64,000 bases of DNA from Sisyra terminalis (taxonomy: Eukaryota; Arthropoda; Insecta; Neuroptera; Sisyridae), in assembly GCA_958496175.1 (NCBI GenBank), contig OY292276.1, positions 62,137,080 to 62,201,079 of the forward strand, given 5' to 3'. Below the pieces are notes generated by a model. It was not told the DNA's origin. It made no database searches and worked only from the letters and a program-made list of their open reading frames with translations. Numbering within the stretch: position 1 is the first letter of the stretch; every line of letters begins with the position of its first letter. This document shows positions 35,724 to 47,067 of the stretch, in pieces. Position numbers and translations under genes: made by a program.

Positions 35724-37431
35724 GCTGATCCCCGCGACTTCGTCTGCGTTACGTACTTTGTATTTTTCAAAAAACACTTCACACTCTTCAAAAAGACACA
35801 TTTAATAAAATGTTGCTTGGAATAAAATAGTTCTATGTAATAATCAATTAATTTTCTAAAAAAATATTTATAAATATCTAAAAAGAGTATGTTCAATTGC
35901 GTATATCTACGGTAGGTATACCTCAAGGTTTATAAATTACACAGGTTGCCCCATTAGAAAAAAAATAACGTCATACAAAGAATTTTGAAATTTGAATCTG
36001 TCTGAAGATATGTACGAATTTCTTCTGGATACGTCACGTAGCCACCATGAGGCCACCTGTGTATTTTATAAACCTTGGGTATACCTACCATGAACCAAAT
36101 AATCCGTAAATCAATCAGCATCTATACATAAATTAAAAAATATCACCAAGTTCAATAAATTCAATCTTAATTATGACCAAAAAAAGTCGAAAGTTATCAA
36201 AATACTCGCGTCAAAATAACCCCATCTCCCTTTTTCGATTCCCGAATGAACCTTTTTCCAAAAACTATTACACTATTGCAATGTACAAAACTACCGCGAA
36301 ATTGAAATTTGTACAATGGCACGAAACCCAGTTGTTCCATAATCATGTACAACCATTATGTATCTATAAACTATTTTTTAAAATATCTGAATTTCAACTA
36401 TATAATTAAACCATATTGGATAGTCCAGAGTTTACCATACACGATTTGGCGTATACTTTATGCTCTGGAAGAGGATTTTAAATTTATTTTATCATTATGA
36501 TGATATGATTATTTATTATTTATCATTATGATGATTTCTGGCTGGTATTGCGAACTTTTTTCGTGATCCCTTTCACGTACTTGCAAATAAAATATATTGT
36601 CCCCCCCCAAGAAAAAAAATCCTGAATCCCCCCTTGTCCGTCAGGGTAGGAATTTAAAAAAAAAATCTTATCACATACCTACTTCCTATAAGGAATACAC
36701 CGAATATTAAGATTTTATCAGTCAGAGGAGTATATAAATACACCATTTTATATATGCACGGTTTTAAAAACGTATTTTCTCTAAGCTTTATTTCTATTAT
36801 TATTATTATTACTATTACATTTTTTTCGTTAATATTTTCTTACTGAGCAACCCTAAGAATCTAATTACAACAATTTTGTAGAAAAAAAAGTTTACTCTCA
36901 GATTATTATCTATAAAAACATTTATATTTCAAAAAGGCAATTTTTTGTACTTTAAATTAAATAACTGTGCTTTTTATTAGTTCAACTAAAAATATTAATA
37001 CAGATCAGTTTTTAACTTTTAAATACCTTTCCAATGATATATAACTCGCCTATCTAAAGTAAAACTTTTTTTCATCCCTCAATTTTTACGTAGGGTGTAC
37101 ATTCCCTTATTATTTTTAAGGAATGATAAATAGCCTAACGTGTGTGGGTAATTGTGTTGTATCTTAGTATAAAGTTTCATTAAATTCGGTTGTTTTGTTC
37201 TTTAGTTAAATCACCAGCGCACGTGATATAAGAAAGTTTTTTAGGAATTTTTCACACATTATTGGAGTTTTAGTATGGATCTCTAATTTTTTTGAAAATT
37301 TACTATAGCCTATGTTCACCGGAAATAGTATAGCTTCCCAACAGTGAAAGAATTTTTCAAATCGGTAAAGTAGTTTCGGAGCCTATTCAAACCAAACAAA
37401 CAATTAAATTTTTCTTCATTATAATAATAGA
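35724..37431 (-). mobile_element. Helitron-like non-autonomous element, copy 3
   Basis: The 3' end keeps CGACTTCGTCTGCGT and GCTGATCCCC but has lost the terminal CTAG context. The 5' end (right side) reads TTCATTATAATAATAGA. It carries the MITE at 35924-36077 and lacks the foldback arm and tRNA-like insert found in copy 1, so it serves as an empty-site reference for both. Confidence 0.6.
35924..36077. mobile_element. MITE with perfect 9-bp target duplication, copy 3
   Basis: Termini CAAGGTTTATAAATTACACA and TGTGTATTTTATAAACCTTG. Flanks are GGTATACCT on both sides, exactly. Helitron-like copy 1 (about 1158) shows the empty site GGTATACCTGTCG. Confidence 0.85.
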
Positions 37432-37503
37432 AGATTTTCAAATGTCTACTATATTTATTATTAAATTAATTTGTACACCCCGATGCTTTTTAGGCTTCCT
37501 TAA

Positions 37504-38227
37504 GGGGTTATATACAGTTAGAATTTTCAAAAAATCGTTTTTTTTATTTTTTTTTTCTTAATATACATACATTTAAGAATACATACAGAAAATTTCATAT
37601 CGTTTCGGTGAATATTTTCGAAGTTACACTCAAATTTGAGAAAAAAAAATCCTACGTAAAGTGTTTTTCAAATTTTAAACGCATTTTTCTCAAAAATGAT
37701 GTTTTCAAAGTCGGTGACCAACATTACTCGAAAATGGCTAAACCGATTAGTCTCAAATTTTAACACGAGCTTCTTAAATATAGTTTTTAGTAATTAATCG
37801 AAGATTTTTTCTCACCGATAAATATTATTTTTTTTATAAACAATTTAAGGCCGAAATTTTGGTCAAAAATCGATTTTTTTTTTTTGAGAAACCGCCATTT
37901 GGTCAAAAAAAAAATATTTTGCTTATTCCTTCGATTAATTACCTAGATTTAACATTACTTTAACGAAATGTGTTTGGTTTTTTAAATTCAAAGGATCCAG
38001 TTCAGAGATACAATGGTCACCGTAAAACGTCATTTTTGAGAGGAGCTCCCGGAAATTAGCTGTACCTCCTTTCCAAATAAATATTCTTACTAACACTAAG
38101 TCTTAAAATACAGTTAAAATATACCATAATATATGTACAAATTTTTAGATCAATAAATTATAAAGTTTTCTCTGAAAAAATTCTGGAAAATTTGCTTTTT
38201 TTTGGCCTTCTAACTGTATATAACCCC
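37504..38227. mobile_element. TTAA-flanked MITE with perfect 20-bp inverted ends
   Basis: It lies between TTAA at 37500-37503 and 38228-38231. The ends are GGGGTTATATACAGTTAGAA and its exact reverse complement. The body is non-coding and AT-rich (GTTTTCAAAGTCGGTGACC, ATGGCTAAACCGATTAG). TTAA target choice is characteristic of piggyBac and Kolobok superfamilies; I cannot tell which from the ends. Confidence 0.85.
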
Positions 38228-38231
38228 TTAA

Positions 38232-38540
38232 AGCCTGTTCTGCTTATAGATAATAGTTAAAAAAAACACTAGCAAGTACTTAAATTTTTCAATTAAAAAC
38301 GATTTGGAGAGATTTAAATCATCTGCCCCTTGCAGCCACCTTAGCTTGCCAAAATAAGGAAACAACACTTCTATCAATTGGGTGGCTAAATTTTTTCATA
38401 GGGGTAGTTTTGAATATGAAAACATCAAAATCTGAACATATGATGAAATTATATAATTTTTTTTTATTGCCTGCATTTGAATGCATAATTTCATTGGCAT
38501 GCACCTTACAAAACCTAAATTGACCCGACATGGGAGGGGG
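38232..38540. other. Unassigned DNA
   Basis: I recognise no feature here; a 79-codon minus-strand ORF (38319-38558) has no recognised domain. Confidence 0.35.
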
Positions 38541-39250
38541 GTTAACGACTTGATACATGACTAAAAGTGATTAATTGATCGATCGACTGATCACAAAAGG
38601 AAAAAAAAACACTAAACTGTAAACAGTTGCAAGCAAATGCACTTGGAGGGGTGGTGGTGGGGTGGGGTGGGGGGATGATGTGAAGTGAATCAAAAGGGAT
38701 GAAACATTGAAAAGTTGCCCTCGCTTCACTCGTTCCGTGCGTAAAACATGTGGTCGATTCTTCCGTGTGAATGATTCTATTTAAAATTCATTGGCCTCCC
38801 CATATACAATCATAATAATAATAATAATCAGAATAATAATAATAATAGTAATCACAATTCAAGGGATGTTTATTTAAAGATTGTTTTTTTCCTCGGAAAA
38901 AATTTCTTCAAAGAAGCAAGTCTCTATATCGGCGTGGCCTTGACGAAGAGTGTGCGGAGTGCGGGGATTATGATTATTAAATTATGTGATTAGTTTGGGC
39001 TTTGGATTCCCTGTGGATCGTAAATAAGTTACTTAGTCCACAAGTAGAAAGAAACAGGGATTTTCTCCCCCTCAATCCTTGTCGCATTTTCGCAAAACTT
39101 AGCAAAGTGCGTGATATAATAGATATACCAATTTCCTATGTATGTGTGTATCATTTCGTGCGTTTCGAAATATATTTCGGTGAAAATCCATTAGTCCAGT
39201 GTACATTTTCACCCCTACACTTTTAACTTTGTAACGTCATATTAAATTAA
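38541..39250. other. Low-repeat island with strong G-quadruplex motif and ATA repeats
   Basis: G-rich motif at 38648-38674 has four runs of at least four G with loops of 7, 1 and 1. ATA/AAT repeat at 38812-38850. No gene was recognised. Confidence 0.45.
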
Positions 39251-39837
39251 GTCAAATGAATAGGCAAATATATTCAATGATTTCTGTCCTTCAACCAAAT
39301 GTTGAAATAATTTCGTGAAAAACTTGGTAAATTATTAAAAAAAGATAATAAATACTACAAAAAAATTATACAATTTAAAACTATTCGATTTTGTAAAAAA
39401 AATAAAATTTCCCCAATCAAGTGCTACCAATATTTATTATAAACATTTTTAACAAAAGATATAAAAACCTCAGTTCTATTGGAAAAATCCACCAAAGAGA
39501 CTAATTAATGAGAATCGTAAGCTATCTAGTTGTGCAGCAAAACAAGGGGTGCATTTTTTTTACAATTTAGTAATATGGAACACCTCTTACTGTAATATAC
39601 AATTTGATACCATACGATTCTTATTAAATGTCTGATATCACCTTAATATCGATGGAGAAATTAATACTAAGATTAACTTCATAAATTTATTGTTTACCTC
39701 TTTAGTTCAGTTTATAAATAGAAGCAAAATTCTTAAAAAAGAAAAAATATTTTTATTTTCCTCTTTTTAGTCTCTTAACACATTTTTTAATATCAATTTT
39801 GTCAATCATTGTTGCAAAGGACATAGAACGATAAGTA
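39251..39837. other. AT-rich unassigned DNA
   Basis: No repeats or coding signals are visible. Confidence 0.4.
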
Positions 39838-40085
39838 TAGTGAATCGTGTATACAATATATAGAATATATTGCGGTCCAATATATGTAGTATAATCTGAT
39901 ATAATAATATATACAAATTATACCATAAACAGAAGTTCAAACATAAATATAAGTGGACGTATTGCCCAGATAGGCATTTCGATTGCCAAGCAATCTTCAT
40001 CAATGGTCATCAAGTAGTTTGGATCACTCCGTAACTGCTTTGTGATAAATTGGACTGCAATATATTTTATATATTGTATACACAG
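39838..40085 (-). repeat. Dispersed CTGATGA/GAAA repeat, copy at 40 kb
   Basis: From TATACAATATATAGAATATA through CCAGATAGGCATTTCGATTG to GTAGTTTGGATCACTCCG. The minus-strand core is degraded: CATTGATGA replaces CTGATGA, and GAAATGCC follows the hairpin. Confidence 0.7.
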
Positions 40086-40164
40086 TATAACTGTTCAAAG
40101 TCAACGAAAAAATCTTATTTTGATTAAAGTGAATCGGTTAATAAATTCTGGGTATGTTAGTTAG

Positions 40165-40640
40165 GATGATTTTTTTTTACTTTCTTTTTGGTCCCATCAT
40201 GAAATTTTGTTGGAAATACCAAAAAAAAATTCTCTGAAAGTTTGAGCCCTTAATATTAATTTTAAGTCCTCGACCAAGACGTGTAAAGATTTCCCATTGA
40301 AAATACACGGAAACTCTGATTTGTTATTTTTAAATTTCTATATCTCAGCGACATTTCATGGGATCGCTTTTACCGAAGATGGTTTTTACTCAGAATTAAA
40401 CGCTCTACAAAAGTGCCCATTGCGACAAAGTCGTAACTCACACCGGTGAGGTAGTACGGGCCACTGAACCTGATTTTTCCATAAAATTCGCGTTTTTTTT
40501 TGCATTTATCTCGTAAATAACAAGAGCTACGGAAAAATTGTAAACGAAAAACTTGTAGAGAATTTGACTTCCTACAAAAAAGTCCCTGTAGACCAAATCG
40601 CTAAGATTAATATTAAACGAGATATTAAGCCTTGAATTGA
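40165..40640 (+). repeat. Foldback-family arm, solo
   Basis: GATGATTTTTTTTTACTTTC, then GGAAATACCAAAAAAAA and CTCAGCGACATTTCATGG, to GATATTAAGCCTTGAATTG. It is the same as the arm of the 58-60 kb palindrome. Confidence 0.75.
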
Positions 40641-40679
40641 TTTTTCTGTGAAATTTTTGCCGATCATTGATTTAAACTT

Positions 40680-41480
40680 TAAATCAATCGTCTGATCATC
40701 GTCAAAAATCGAAAAAGCTCAGAAACTTGTGAATCGATTTATTTGAATTTTGGATATATGATAGGGGTTGATGATAGCTTCTAGAAAAAAAAATAAGAGC
40801 TTTATTGGTTCATATGATCCTTGAAAAAACAGAGCTTTTTCTTTTTTCTTTTAACCATGATACAGTTTTGGTACAATTACGAAACTATTTTTTTCGAATT
40901 CCCCATTCAATTTCCATGAAATTATAAGTTTTTTAAATTTTAAAAAACAACAGGCCATATTGAAAAATAATAAAAATCACAATTTTTTACACAACAATCC
41001 ATTAAGGGGCCGTTCATAAAATACTTTCGCATACACGGGGAGAGGGGTGAAAAAAAAAATTTTTTTCCCTATTATGATTAGGTCAACCTCAAATAAAATT
41101 GCTCGTATAGTAATCGAGTAGGCTTCGTTTCTGCTTATTAGAATAATGAATTTTTGTGCAAAACAATCGGTTTTCAATTTTTTTTAATATGACGTACCGT
41201 TTTTTTTTTAAATTTAAAAGGAAACTGGAATGGGGAATTCGAAAAAAATAGTTTCGTAATTGTAACAAAACTGTAACATAGTAAGAAATTAAAATTAAAA
41301 AAAAAGCTCTCTTTTTTCAATGATCTTATGGACCGATATAGCTCTTAATTTTTTTTTCTAGATGCCATCATCAACCCCTAAAACATATCCACAATTCAAA
41401 TAAATCGATTCACAAGTTTCTGAGAAAAAAATTGTTTTCTGATTTTCAGCTTTTTTCGATTTTTGAAGAAACAGTAATAC
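40680..41480. repeat. Foldback of about 800 bp with a GGGGCCGTTCATAAA core
   Basis: The left arm (about 40690-40908) and right arm (about 41225-41470) are inverted copies sharing AACTTGTGAATCGATTTATT, ATAGCTTCTAGAAAAAAAA and GAATTCCCCATTC. The middle (41006-41080) reads TTAAGGGGCCGTTCATAAA followed by CACGGGGAGAGGGGTG. Similar GGGGCCGTTCATAAA termini are common on insect DNA transposons, to my recollection. Confidence 0.7.
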
Positions 41481-41790
41481 ATAGGGATCTGAAACTTGTC
41501 GAATCTATGTATCTTAATAGTACCAACATACCCTGAAATTATGAACCGATTTACTATACTTATCGTTCTATGTTCTTTGAATTAACAGATTGTTGTCATT
41601 TGTTTCAACATACATTTGCCTGTACAGGTAGGCAACTCGTGTTATTTTTAAAGTCAAATATTTGATTAAAGTAGAAATACTTGGTTGATTCATCCATTGT
41701 CAGCCGACCGTAAGCAAATGTATCAAAATTCAGCACGATAAAGTGCTGGAAAATCGGTGAAAAATGAGATTATAAATTCCGGTACAGTGA
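41481..41790 (+). repeat. Continuation of the 24.4-25.2 kb repeat family
   Basis: TGAAACTTGTCGAATC, CAACATACCCTGAAATTATG and GGTAGGCAACTCGTG follow the same order as at 24900-25200. Confidence 0.75.
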
Positions 41791-42258
41791 GCTCTAATAG
41801 AGTCTAATAAAGTTTTCCAGCCCTAATTAAAACACCTAAAATTGCCTGTTTTTTCTCTCCCTAACAAACCTTCCCATCCCCTGAATAAAATCAGTGCCAA
41901 CGAAGTTGCAGGTATTGGCTAGTGGCCGGCCAATGCCATAAAACGAAAATGAATTTCCGTTTGATTGCATCCAATTTTTTTCGTCCACTTGAGCAATTGA
42001 TATTTATTTCCATCCCTAAATCGGGCGCGTTATAATCACTGTTGACGTTTTATGGATAATCTGATCAGAAAAGCTTTGGGGGTGCGGGTGGCGGGGCAGG
42101 GACCCGGCTGTAACTGTGTTTTTCGGGAACGACACAGATGGCCGCCATTGTGTTACGTCACTTGTGGAATAATTCTATTATTTTTGATTTGCAACATTGG
42201 CTAACAAGTAATGACACCGCCGACGCGCGGCACGAAAGACTCACGGACCCTATAAAAA

Positions 42259-42285
42259 GGGATGTCAAGGGGTTGGGGGAGGGGG
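42259..42285 (+). other. Predicted G-quadruplex motif
   Basis: Four G runs (3, 4, 5, 5) with loops of 7, 2 and 1, directly downstream of a TATAAAAAGG box. Confidence 0.6.
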
Positions 42286-43774
42286 TGTTGAGTAACAAAA
42301 CAAAACAAAAAAAAAACATAGGGGTTGAGACGGAAGAGGCCAATTGTGTTGAATGGAAGGATTTGAGACAACAAGTGACGTTATGTTGTCCAATGTGCAT
42401 CTCAACCCTCTCCAACGGATTTAAAATGAATTAAAATAAATAAATGCAATGTTTACGTTTCGAATCACTGATTTCTCTATTGGCAATTAGAATAATTCGA
42501 GATCTAATTCAATACTAGGCATCTCTTCCTATTAATATATACGCAATACAAATACATTAGGGGGCACACCATCCACAATCGCACAATATATGTGATTTGG
42601 ATGTTGCACTCCAAAGATGATATGTTTTCGACTGAAGAGGAAAAGAGGGAAATACTTCATATTGGTGAAGACAATGTAAACTTGTAATTCCGCCTAACAA
42701 ATTTACCCATTTCCAAGTCAGTTTTATTCCTATTCGAGTTTTTTCCAAGTCGGTTTTATTCCTATTCGAGTTTGTTCCAAGAGACACGTTTTTGCCTACT
42801 TTGATCCCCATTCTTCTGTTCGAGGTAAAAATTTTAAAAAAATATGTAGAAAATGACAAAAAAAATCAGTTTAATTTTCATGTGAAAATGCACGTGAATG
42901 GGCACCGAATGAGCCGCGAAGGGATGATGGCATGCATGCAGGTACCCAGAGGACGAACCTTGGGAAAACGATGCCAGTCACGTTTCACAGTTTTGCGAAA
43001 ATCTGGTCGAATCAGTGACGAAAACAGCAAAACGAGTCGAACAAGTCCGCGCTGGCGCGGAGGGGGGGGGGGAAATGTTGTTGTAGAAAACCGAGCTTTT
43101 AGTCGAATTTCCCCAGTGGATAGTTTGAGCAAAGAAAACGTCGACAACGCCGCCGCCACAACGCACGAACGACAAACTACAACCCCTATATCCTATCCTA
43201 TCTTTTCCTTATTTCCCATTCTTTTCGATCAATATTTTTTCCGCTTTTCCACCCCCTCTCTATTTTAAAAATGATCCGGAAAATCATTGCCAATCGCTTT
43301 GTGCCGCGCTGCCCCACCACCCAACGCTGGCCAACGCTTCAATTGACAAACAAGCCGACAAGAAAATTATAATGATTTTCTGCAAAATCAAAGAAAACTC
43401 ACAACAAAACTAGTAGCACAAAGTCAAAGATGTGAATTGGCAAGGATGCGAGGGATGAGAGGTGGAGGGCGTTTTTCTTCCCATTTTATTCCACACTGAA
43501 ATTCCCTTTCGCTATGCAATAGTAGTAGTGAATATTATTGTAAAGTAAATATATTGTGGGGATTGAAAGAAAATATACCGTGAATCGTTAATATAGAGTT
43601 AAGGGATGATTTTATTGAGGCGAGAGGGAGTGGAAGAGAGAGGAATTGTTGTGAAGCAGGATGGTGTGGTGTGGTGGTGTGCGTGTGTTGTTCCTTTCTC
43701 GAATACAAAAAGGGATCGCGACCGACCGAGGAGTCGACGATATGATGGGACGCATACCCAAACTAAAATATATC

Positions 43775-43801
<27 letters not shown>
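43775..43801. repeat. TA dinucleotide microsatellite
   Basis: Uninterrupted TA repeat with imperfect TATATC at its left edge. Confidence 0.9.
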
Positions 43802-43808
<7 letters not shown>

Positions 43809-44310
43809 CGACGGTGTGTATGTACGAGTACAGGTGGCGCAGTCCGAGCCATGCATTAGCGAGATTAAACCCGAGGGTTGCTCGCCCCCAAACCACCCCA
43901 TCCCTCGACATCCACCCCCCCAACCAACCAAACCAACCATCCATCCATCCATCCATCTATTCATTGAAGCATTGGCGTCGTGGTCGTTAACCATCGGCAA
44001 CGTTATCTTCATCATCATCACCCAAACGCTAGATTACTTCACGACAAACTCTTTTCCACTTTCTCCAATTTCCACGCTTTTTCTCCCCATAAACAACATA
44101 ACAATTCGAGAATTTCAAATTCATTTTGAAGGACAAAATTTTGACCAAAATTTTTGGAAAATTTTAGATTTGTTCATCTATTACTATAAAAAGGAAATTA
44201 ATGGATAATAATTCGAATTTGTACAAAGGGACACGTATTTTCCTTCTTTGATCCCCATTCTTCTCTATCAGAACTTCTACCATAGCCGACATTTACAAAA
44301 CAATGTTAAA

Positions 44311-44525
44311 CATAAAGAGGAAAGATTTGATTGTTTGTTTGTCTTGAATAGGCTCCGAAACCACTTGACCGATTTGAAAAATTCTTTCACTGTTGAGAAG
44401 CTACATTGTTTCCGGTGAACATAGGCAATATTAAATTTTCAAAAAAAATAGAGATCCATACTAAAACTCCAATAATGTGTGAAAAAATTACCAAAAAACA
44501 TTCTTTTATCGCGTGCGCTGCGAAA
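44311..44525 (+). mobile_element. Helitron-like 5' fragment, copy 4
   Basis: Starts near CATAAAGAGGAAAGATTTG and contains GAATAGGCTCCGAAACCAC and TTGAAAAATTCTTTCACTG, as at the ends of copies 2, 3 and the fragment at 63450. The 3' part is missing. Confidence 0.65.
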
Positions 44526-45461
44526 ACTATTGGTTATAGAACAAAATAAAGTACTACGATTTTGTAGAAAATATCATTATCTACAAAAAATACAGCGACA
44601 GCATATGTCTAACTATTATAGTTATGTCACAATAAGTGTTATTTCATTTTAAAAAATATATATAAATGCCACCGCTATAAAAGCTCTTTTATTTATACTT
44701 TGGGATTAATCCTTATCAAAATAAATTACTTCATATTTAAGTTTGCTTCAATGCCATTATATAACTTTTTTCTAAAATTTAACTAAAATTCGTGTAAATT
44801 TTCTCAAAAATTATAAATTAAATTGAAATTTTTCGAATATCTCATCAAAAAACTTTTAAAAACCCGTACACATGAAAGTTTGATGATGAATATCTTTTGA
44901 ACGGTTAATTTAATCGCCAAAACATTAGAAACCATTTTTATAGAGCAGTTAATTTCCAACAAAAATTTCTATTGCGCATTGTATAAGAGTCACTTATTGT
45001 CAAGTTATAAAATTAATAAACAAAAATAAAATTTGTCTCGAAATAATCAAAATTAAATCCATAATATCTTTCAAATGGTGAGGTTTACGGAAAAAATATA
45101 CGATTCCTTTTTTGTAGAGCATTAAATTTCCTAAAAAAAATTTTCAAAACATTTTTCTGTACAATCGATAAATGATGAGGTATGAATTTTTTTCGATTGG
45201 ACTGAGAGAAAAAAATACAAAACTGCGATGCCGAGGATTTTCCTATTAAAAAATTACGAGCTCATACTTGGTGAGAATTTTTTTAAGGTGTCTAACAACC
45301 CATTTTTCTGGGTCACTTGTAAAAAAAAAAAATAATCGATTTTTTTGACCCACACTATTACATACCTAAAATTTATAGAAGCCTGAGGAAGTTACGATAC
45401 ATAACGAAACGTAGCTAATCGATTAATAAAAATATTAAATAAAAAACAAAAAGATCTTAAA
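44526..45461. repeat. AT-rich foldback-type sequence with TTTTTGTAGAGC motifs, and a CTGAGGA/GAAA hairpin
   Basis: Recurrent TTTTTGTAGAGCATTAAATT and TTATAGAGCAGTTAATTTCC motifs resemble the foldback families at 21.4, 48.7 and 58.7 kb, but no complete inverted pair was found. At 45383 CTGAGGA is followed by a GTTA/TAAC hairpin and GAAACGT. Confidence 0.5.
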
Positions 45462-45692
45462 CAGGCCCTGCTCTAGCAAATTTGCCACCCTGGGCAAGAT
45501 GAAAAAATGCCGCGCCTCTTCAGGGTTGAAAAAACACAAAGTTTTAATGTCACAAAATTTTTAATTTTTTTGAAAAATATTTTTTTAACTAAAAACTATT
45601 TTTTTCACATTTTTGTTCATATTGTATATCAAATATGACAAAATGCCGCCTCGGGCGACCGCCCGGGTTGCCCACCCCTAAAGCGGGGGCTG
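45462..45692. mobile_element. Non-autonomous hAT-like element (GGGTGGGCAACC family), copy 2, inverted
   Basis: Ends CAGGCCCTGCTCTAG and CTAAAGCGGGGGCTG. 8-bp flanks ATCTTAAA and ATCTAAAA match at 7 of 8. It is the same element as 30254-30485 in the opposite direction, 231 bp against 232 bp. Confidence 0.85.
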
Positions 45693-45948
45693 ATCTAAAA
45701 AATAACCTGAATTTTCTTCTTATTTAAAAAAGAAAATATAAAAGCTGAGATCTGAATTTTATCATCTATCATAAATTTGACTTTTAATGATTAAAAAAAT
45801 TTAGTAAAAATCCAGAAAAAATCCGGCTAAACATTTTATACTTTATGGACTCAACTATAAGTCTTAATGTCATAATACAACCCCATTGTTGCCTTTACAG
45901 CCCTTCGAAAACATTCGAGAAAATCTTTTGTAAAAACACGCGTTGCAA
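45693..45948. other. AT-rich unassigned DNA
   Basis: Nothing recognised. Confidence 0.4.
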
Positions 45949-47067
45949 TTAGTGTGTTACTTTAAATAATTTCAAATGAAAAACTCGCAATTGTTGAACA
46001 TCGAAATCAGTGCACACTGTACATACAACAAAGTGCACACAGCACAATGGCGCGCAACAATAGGACGCGCGTGTGATTTCAATCGCAACGGAAATAATGA
46101 CAAATTTAGTGGAGTGAACGACATAATAACTTCGACAATATTGCCGAGGACTGATGATGGCTCCAGCCTGCAACAAAAGGGACCCCACCACCCCCACCCC
46201 CTCAACCACCCCGCAGCTTATATGAGTCTGAAAATTGGACAATAAGTAGGTGATGCCGATTGAGAAAATATTGAAAAAAGAAAGTACAACACGAATGCAT
46301 TGTACTCGGTTCTCCATTTCCCGAGACTTTTCCGATTTGCACCCTCTACACACCCTACACACCCTGGCACGCACCGAATCAATTTCGCAGAATTGCAAGG
46401 GACGTGCGGGACGGGGGACATACATAGACATTAACTTGTTGTCGTCATTGCAGTGATTACAATATCGACGAATGACTAAATGCAAGAATAATACTCCCGT
46501 AATCACCGGGAGCGGGATATTTCTTCGAGTAGGGGGAGGGAGGCAAGTGTTGTCGCATGTTCCCTGTTTTTCAGATGTGGCGACATAAAAAAAAATCAAC
46601 AAAAACCGGCCACGTTTTTTTTTTGTGTAGTAGTGTATGAAGGTAGTACATGTAGTACGGGGAGATTAAAATTGACGCGAAACAAAGGTTAAATGTGCGC
46701 TTTCTTCATCCCTATGGCACAGCAAGAAACCCTCTCACCCCGGCTCCCACACCCCAACTATTGTTCCCGTTATGGATGATTATTACGATTTATATTGTAG
46801 AGAATGTGTGTTTTCAATCTAACGTCTCGAAATTATTGTTTTCAATGTCATACGAGGGTGGGGGTGTATGTAATGTGTACCTACTCGAGTAATCATCATT
46901 GTCATTATCTATATCATCGATATGAATGCAAGGGGATGGTCATTCCACATACACTCAAGTTAATATACGAAGGGATGACACTTATTATGCTAAAAATGTT
47001 AAAATCGGGTGGTGCATTAAATTTTTTAGAACCAACTACTTAATTTTACAAATACAACTTACTAATC
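45949..47067. other. Low-repeat island with the longest ORF of the window
   Basis: GC-richer single-copy DNA. A minus-strand frame is open for 217 codons (45949-46602), rich in Cys and Val and overlapped by open frames on the plus strand. I recognise no domain and consider it probably non-coding. A C-rich G-quadruplex-type tract lies at 46183-46212, and repeated CTACACACCCTACACACCC sits near 46345. Confidence 0.35.

Larger units (their letters stand above)
41830..44240. other. Largest low-repeat island, with G-quadruplex motifs and a promoter-like cluster
   Basis: GC-richer, single-copy sequence. G-quadruplex-type motifs at 42078-42101 and 42259-42285. A cluster of GCCGCCATTGTG, TTACGTCA and TATAAAAAGG lies between 42138 and 42260. 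A 33-bp tandem pair is at about 42714-42780 (GTTTTATTCCTATTCGAGTTT, twice). G11 run near 43064, TA tract 43775-43801, CCAT repeats 43938-43957. Several ORFs up to 200 codons on both strands cross these simple repeats and are not protein-like. The region is a candidate regulatory or promoter region; no gene model could be built. Confidence 0.4.

Noticed and set aside
43606..44208. 200-codon plus-strand ORF, with 140- and 109-codon ORFs overlapping it
   Set aside because: They run through a TA microsatellite and CCAT repeats, giving Tyr-Ile and His-Pro runs. All frames are open there, so the length reflects simple repeats.
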